A DNA stretch of 64,000 nucleotides, from contig RCTD01000016.1 in NCBI GenBank assembly GCA_014898415.1, positions 1,116,001 to 1,180,000 on the forward strand. Direction: 5' to 3'. Every line of letters begins with the position of its first letter. Position 1 is the stretch's first letter. The notes beneath the pieces were generated by a model. The model had not been told where the DNA came from, did not search any database, and worked only from the letters and a program-made list of their open reading frames with translations. The position numbers were made by a program, and so were the translations under genes. This document shows, one piece after another, positions 60,990 through 64,000 of the stretch. Source of the stretch: Stromatinia cepivora. Its lineage: Eukaryota; Ascomycota; Leotiomycetes; Helotiales; Sclerotiniaceae.

Positions 60990-63900
60990 GGCTCCTTAAC
61001 AGGAGCCAAGGTGAATGACTTAAATCTGTCGTAAAACGCAGAAGAGTTCGGATAATTTGCGAAAAAGTTGAATCGATTAATGCAATGAGAGCCGGTCTCA
61101 GGAGAAGAGAATATTGGATATTTGATGCAGACTAGGAATGCTAGACTTATCGCATGGATAGATAGGTAAAATGAATCAACGGCTGTCTGTTGTGTTCTGT
61201 GGTTCGTTATGTGTATGAATGAGGTGCGACCCAATGGTGAAACGTTAAGAGTGTGGCGTTGAGATTCTTTTAGAGGTGGGTTTTAAAATGAGTAGGGATT
61301 CTATAATAGGTCGCAGGTAGGGAAAGAGAAGGTCGTGTGAGCATGCGATAAGGTGTAAAGCGAATGAGTGTGCGTTGACGAAGGAGATTAATTGACGATG
61401 GTACGATAGGAGGTCGAAGAACGAAGGATTGATTCCCTTTCCCTTTTCTTCTCTTAGGTATGAATTAGGTTTGAGAACGGGTCGGACGGAATGTTGGAGG
61501 GTGGAGGTTGAGGTGGAGGTTGAGGTGGAGGTTGAGGTTAAGGTTAAGGTTAAGGCGGAGGTTTGATGAAGGGCGTATAAGAAGTTGGATGAGGTAGATA
61601 AGTTTAATGGTGGAGGGTGGAGAGGAGTGGCACTATGGGAGGGATAGGGAGGGAGGTCTGAGTGAGCGAGTGAGCATGTGTATGTATTTGTTGTGTTTAG
61701 AGTTGGAAGGGAGGAGAATGGGTAAGGACTCCGTATATCAGCCAGTTGAATTGGCTTATTTCTTTAATTTTGTATGGGGGGTGTATGGGGTTTTCCTTTT
61801 CGCTTCCGGTCGGTCGTGCCTATTTTATCCCTGGGTTTTGCGAAGCAGATAACAACTGTATTGTTGTAAAGGACTTGGCGTATATTCTCTAAGTGAGTCC
61901 TTCAAACTTCAATTTTCTGTTCCAAGAAAAAAAAAAGAAAAAAGTTTAAAAAAATTTAAAAAGACTATTTTGATAATGAGTTTAGTGTGAATATTCCATA
62001 CGGCTGGGCAGCGTAGAACCCTGGATAGGTAGGTAGGTAGGTAGGTAATTTGTAGTAGATTGAATAACAAATACAAAATATAAACATAAAAAGAACATAA
62101 AAAGAACATAAAAAGTTCATCCTCGTAAAATGTCACTTATTTTATTTACATCTCTCTGTGTGAATAATTTCTTATCAATTCTACTGTATAGAAAGAAGTA
62201 TTAGAAGAATCCAAATAATTCTTCATCAGCCTCAAAGATTTGGCAATGAAGTCATTATATTCATGTCATATTTGTTGTATAGAATGGCTGATGTCCTTTT
62301 CAAATCCTAGGAAAATGGGCGCAGTCAAATGAACCGAGTGAGGCTCAGCAATATTTGATATATTATATATTTGATAGAACGAAGATTGTTCAATTCGGGA
62401 ACTGCGGCAGAGAGATCAATAGTTAAATCATAAGAATGAAGAGAAACCAAATTAATTTGATATCATTGGTGTTTCTATAAAGGGTTGTTTAAATTTGATC
62501 CATATTTTCGCTGCATGATGCATAAGAACAATTGGAAGGATGGAGGTGCATGTCAGCAAAGTTAATGCGATAATTTGTTTCGTATATTTTAAACCAAAAA
62601 AAAAAAACAATCAAGTGATGTTTTAATAAACTTTAATATGTGGGAAATTTTATCAAAGAGATAAACTTTACTTACAATCAAGCGCCAGTGAGTGCCTCCT
62701 CGATGATATTCCAAGAATGAGTTTCGTTCAAAGTGTTGAAGAGTAGATCCACCAGATGCCATTTACCCATGTGTGATTGGAAAAAATTCAACATCTTGGC
62801 AGTAACATAGATTTGTTTCACAATGTCACACGTTGCACATTTCAGATCAATGGTAGAGATGGATTGGCTCTTGTCTTATTAGTGATGGATGGCTGGCTTG
62901 TTACTTCTACCCGTCTACATTCATCATCTGCCAGACCTCTTACAAACCTCCCTAACTGTGCATAACATCACTCCCACACTCGCACACTCGCACACCATAA
63001 AAATCAAACTCTTCTTCAAGTCCCAACATGAAGTCAGGATCCCAATGAAAAGGAAATATCCACAATGGAGTGCAATCAAAAATTCCGCCGATCAGGTGCC
63101 CGAAGGCAACTGAACGATTCTCGTCGCCCCGATGTGCAATGGAGGACTCGTATCGCAACGTCGCTATGCTTGATCAGCGAAACGTTTCAACAAGGTAAGT
63201 ATAGGGAGGAAAGAAAAGAAAGAGGATGAGAGCCGAGGGAGGTCGTTCTTTTATATTCGTGGTCAAAGGATTTCGACGCTAGATGGGAAAACGTGGCAGC
63301 ATATATTGTTCCACCAACCAATATAATTCGGAGTGGACTTGTACGGATTGGGTATGAGATTAGGAGTTTGATTCCGCTTTTTGAAATTCTATTACGAATG
63401 TAAATCAAAATGGGCTCCATAAGGTTAAGTGTGTTCCGGTCGGAAGATTACCAAGATTCCGTATGTAGTGTCCTAAGGCTGATGATACCAACGGTCAATC
63501 AAAAAGGAGAGGTTGAAGTTCAAGGTTTCGTTTTTGTCAGTCACAACTCATGATCAACTGCGAGGATAAGTCTAGTAATTGTGCAGCCGGCATCCTCAAC
63601 ACAAGAACACGGCATTTGCTCTACATCGATGTTGTTTAGGAATTATGTTCGAGCTCGAGCGAGGTATATCTCGACTTTTTTGAGTCAGTTGGTAAGGCCC
63701 ACAAACTACTTCATCATTGCCAGTTCTCAATTGCGTAGGTTTCATTACAGGCGGGGACGCCGACCTGGCCTTACAAGGCTGATTGATGCTTTGAGATGTT
63801 ATAATTACCATCGCAATATGCTAATATTATTTGGGATATTGATTAGAATATTGTAGTATCTTCCCATTAGTCTCTAAATATCATGTAGATCTTTTGAAAT

Positions 63901-64000
63901 CCGATTGAACATTGGTGTCTCCTTTTGCAAAAGCAGAACGACCATAGGTCGATGCCTTCTCTGGAGTGGCATCGGCTCGTGAGGGAAAAAGGGGGGGGGA
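60990..64000. other. Intergenic region to the window edge
   Basis: About 3 kb with no supported gene. It starts with the leader of the Golgi protein gene. It contains a GA/GT-rich minisatellite at 61,499-61,565, a TAGG run at about 62,030-62,047 and a three-copy ACATAAAAAG repeat at about 62,083-62,114. The last kilobase has coding-like composition but only short frames without ATG support or known motifs. Confidence 0.5.
61499..61565. repeat. 12-bp/6-bp minisatellite
   Basis: GGAGGTTGAGGT repeated about three times, then GTTAAG repeated three times. It is strand-asymmetric (purine and T only) and lies in the presumed upstream region of the Golgi protein gene. Confidence 0.8.

Noticed and set aside
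63581..63856. 91-codon plus frame near the window edge
   Set aside because: It begins with GTG and has no motif; overlapping frames on both strands are equally long.

Overview
The window looks like nuclear DNA of a filamentous ascomycete, most likely a leotiomycete (Helotiales-like; this placement is inference from gene content). Genes have short GT-AG introns of about 40-115 bp. A block of about 44 kb is extremely AT-rich, while gene sequence has ordinary base composition. Transposon copies in the AT-rich block differ mainly by C-to-T and G-to-A changes, with Gln and Trp codons turned into stops. That is the footprint of repeat-induced point mutation (RIP).

Bases 1-14,280 and 21,140-44,000 are AT-rich graveyards of mobile elements. 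Several insertions can be delimited to the base from target-site duplications (TSDs). (1) A Ty1/copia polyprotein on + (about 3,540-12,017) is split by a 5.64-kb Tad-like LINE (5,907-11,546) with a 13-bp TSD. (2) A gag-only LTR retrotransposon lies at 23,134-24,809 (150-bp LTRs, TSD GTTTT). (3) A three-level nest spans 24,830-33,938: a pogo-type DNA transposon (72-bp TIRs, TA) holds a non-autonomous LTR element at 25,500-33,472 (190-bp LTRs, TSD CAACT), which holds a full-length copia at 27,403-32,862 (166-bp LTRs, TSD TATCT). (4) A second, inverted copy of the non-autonomous LTR element at 36,482-38,513 preserves the empty site of that copia insertion. (5) A decayed Ty3/gypsy pol fragment lies at about 39.8-42.4 kb. 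Small MITE-like elements with nested insertions occur at 17,856-18,480 and 21,139-22,299.

Between the two AT-rich blocks is a GC-normal island (14,285-21,140). It holds the 3' end of a PDR-type ABC transporter killed by five RIP-type stops, an intact intronless TPR-protein gene, a GH71 alpha-1,3-glucanase relic, and part of an unrecognised multi-exon gene that abuts the GH71 relic.

From about 44,100 to the end the sequence is a normal gene-bearing isochore. It contains a glycine-rich DUF1399 (GRDP-like) gene with an apparent frameshift in its tail, a divergently transcribed Ted1/Cdc1-type metallophosphoesterase, a doubtful small gene at 50.5 kb, a Cap20/perilipin-like lipid-droplet protein, a DJ-1/Hsp31-type protein, an alpha/beta-hydrolase pseudogene, and a UPF0658 Golgi membrane protein. 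The genes are independent housekeeping or lifestyle functions; I see no biosynthetic cluster. No rRNA or CRISPR array was seen, and no convincing tRNA gene.
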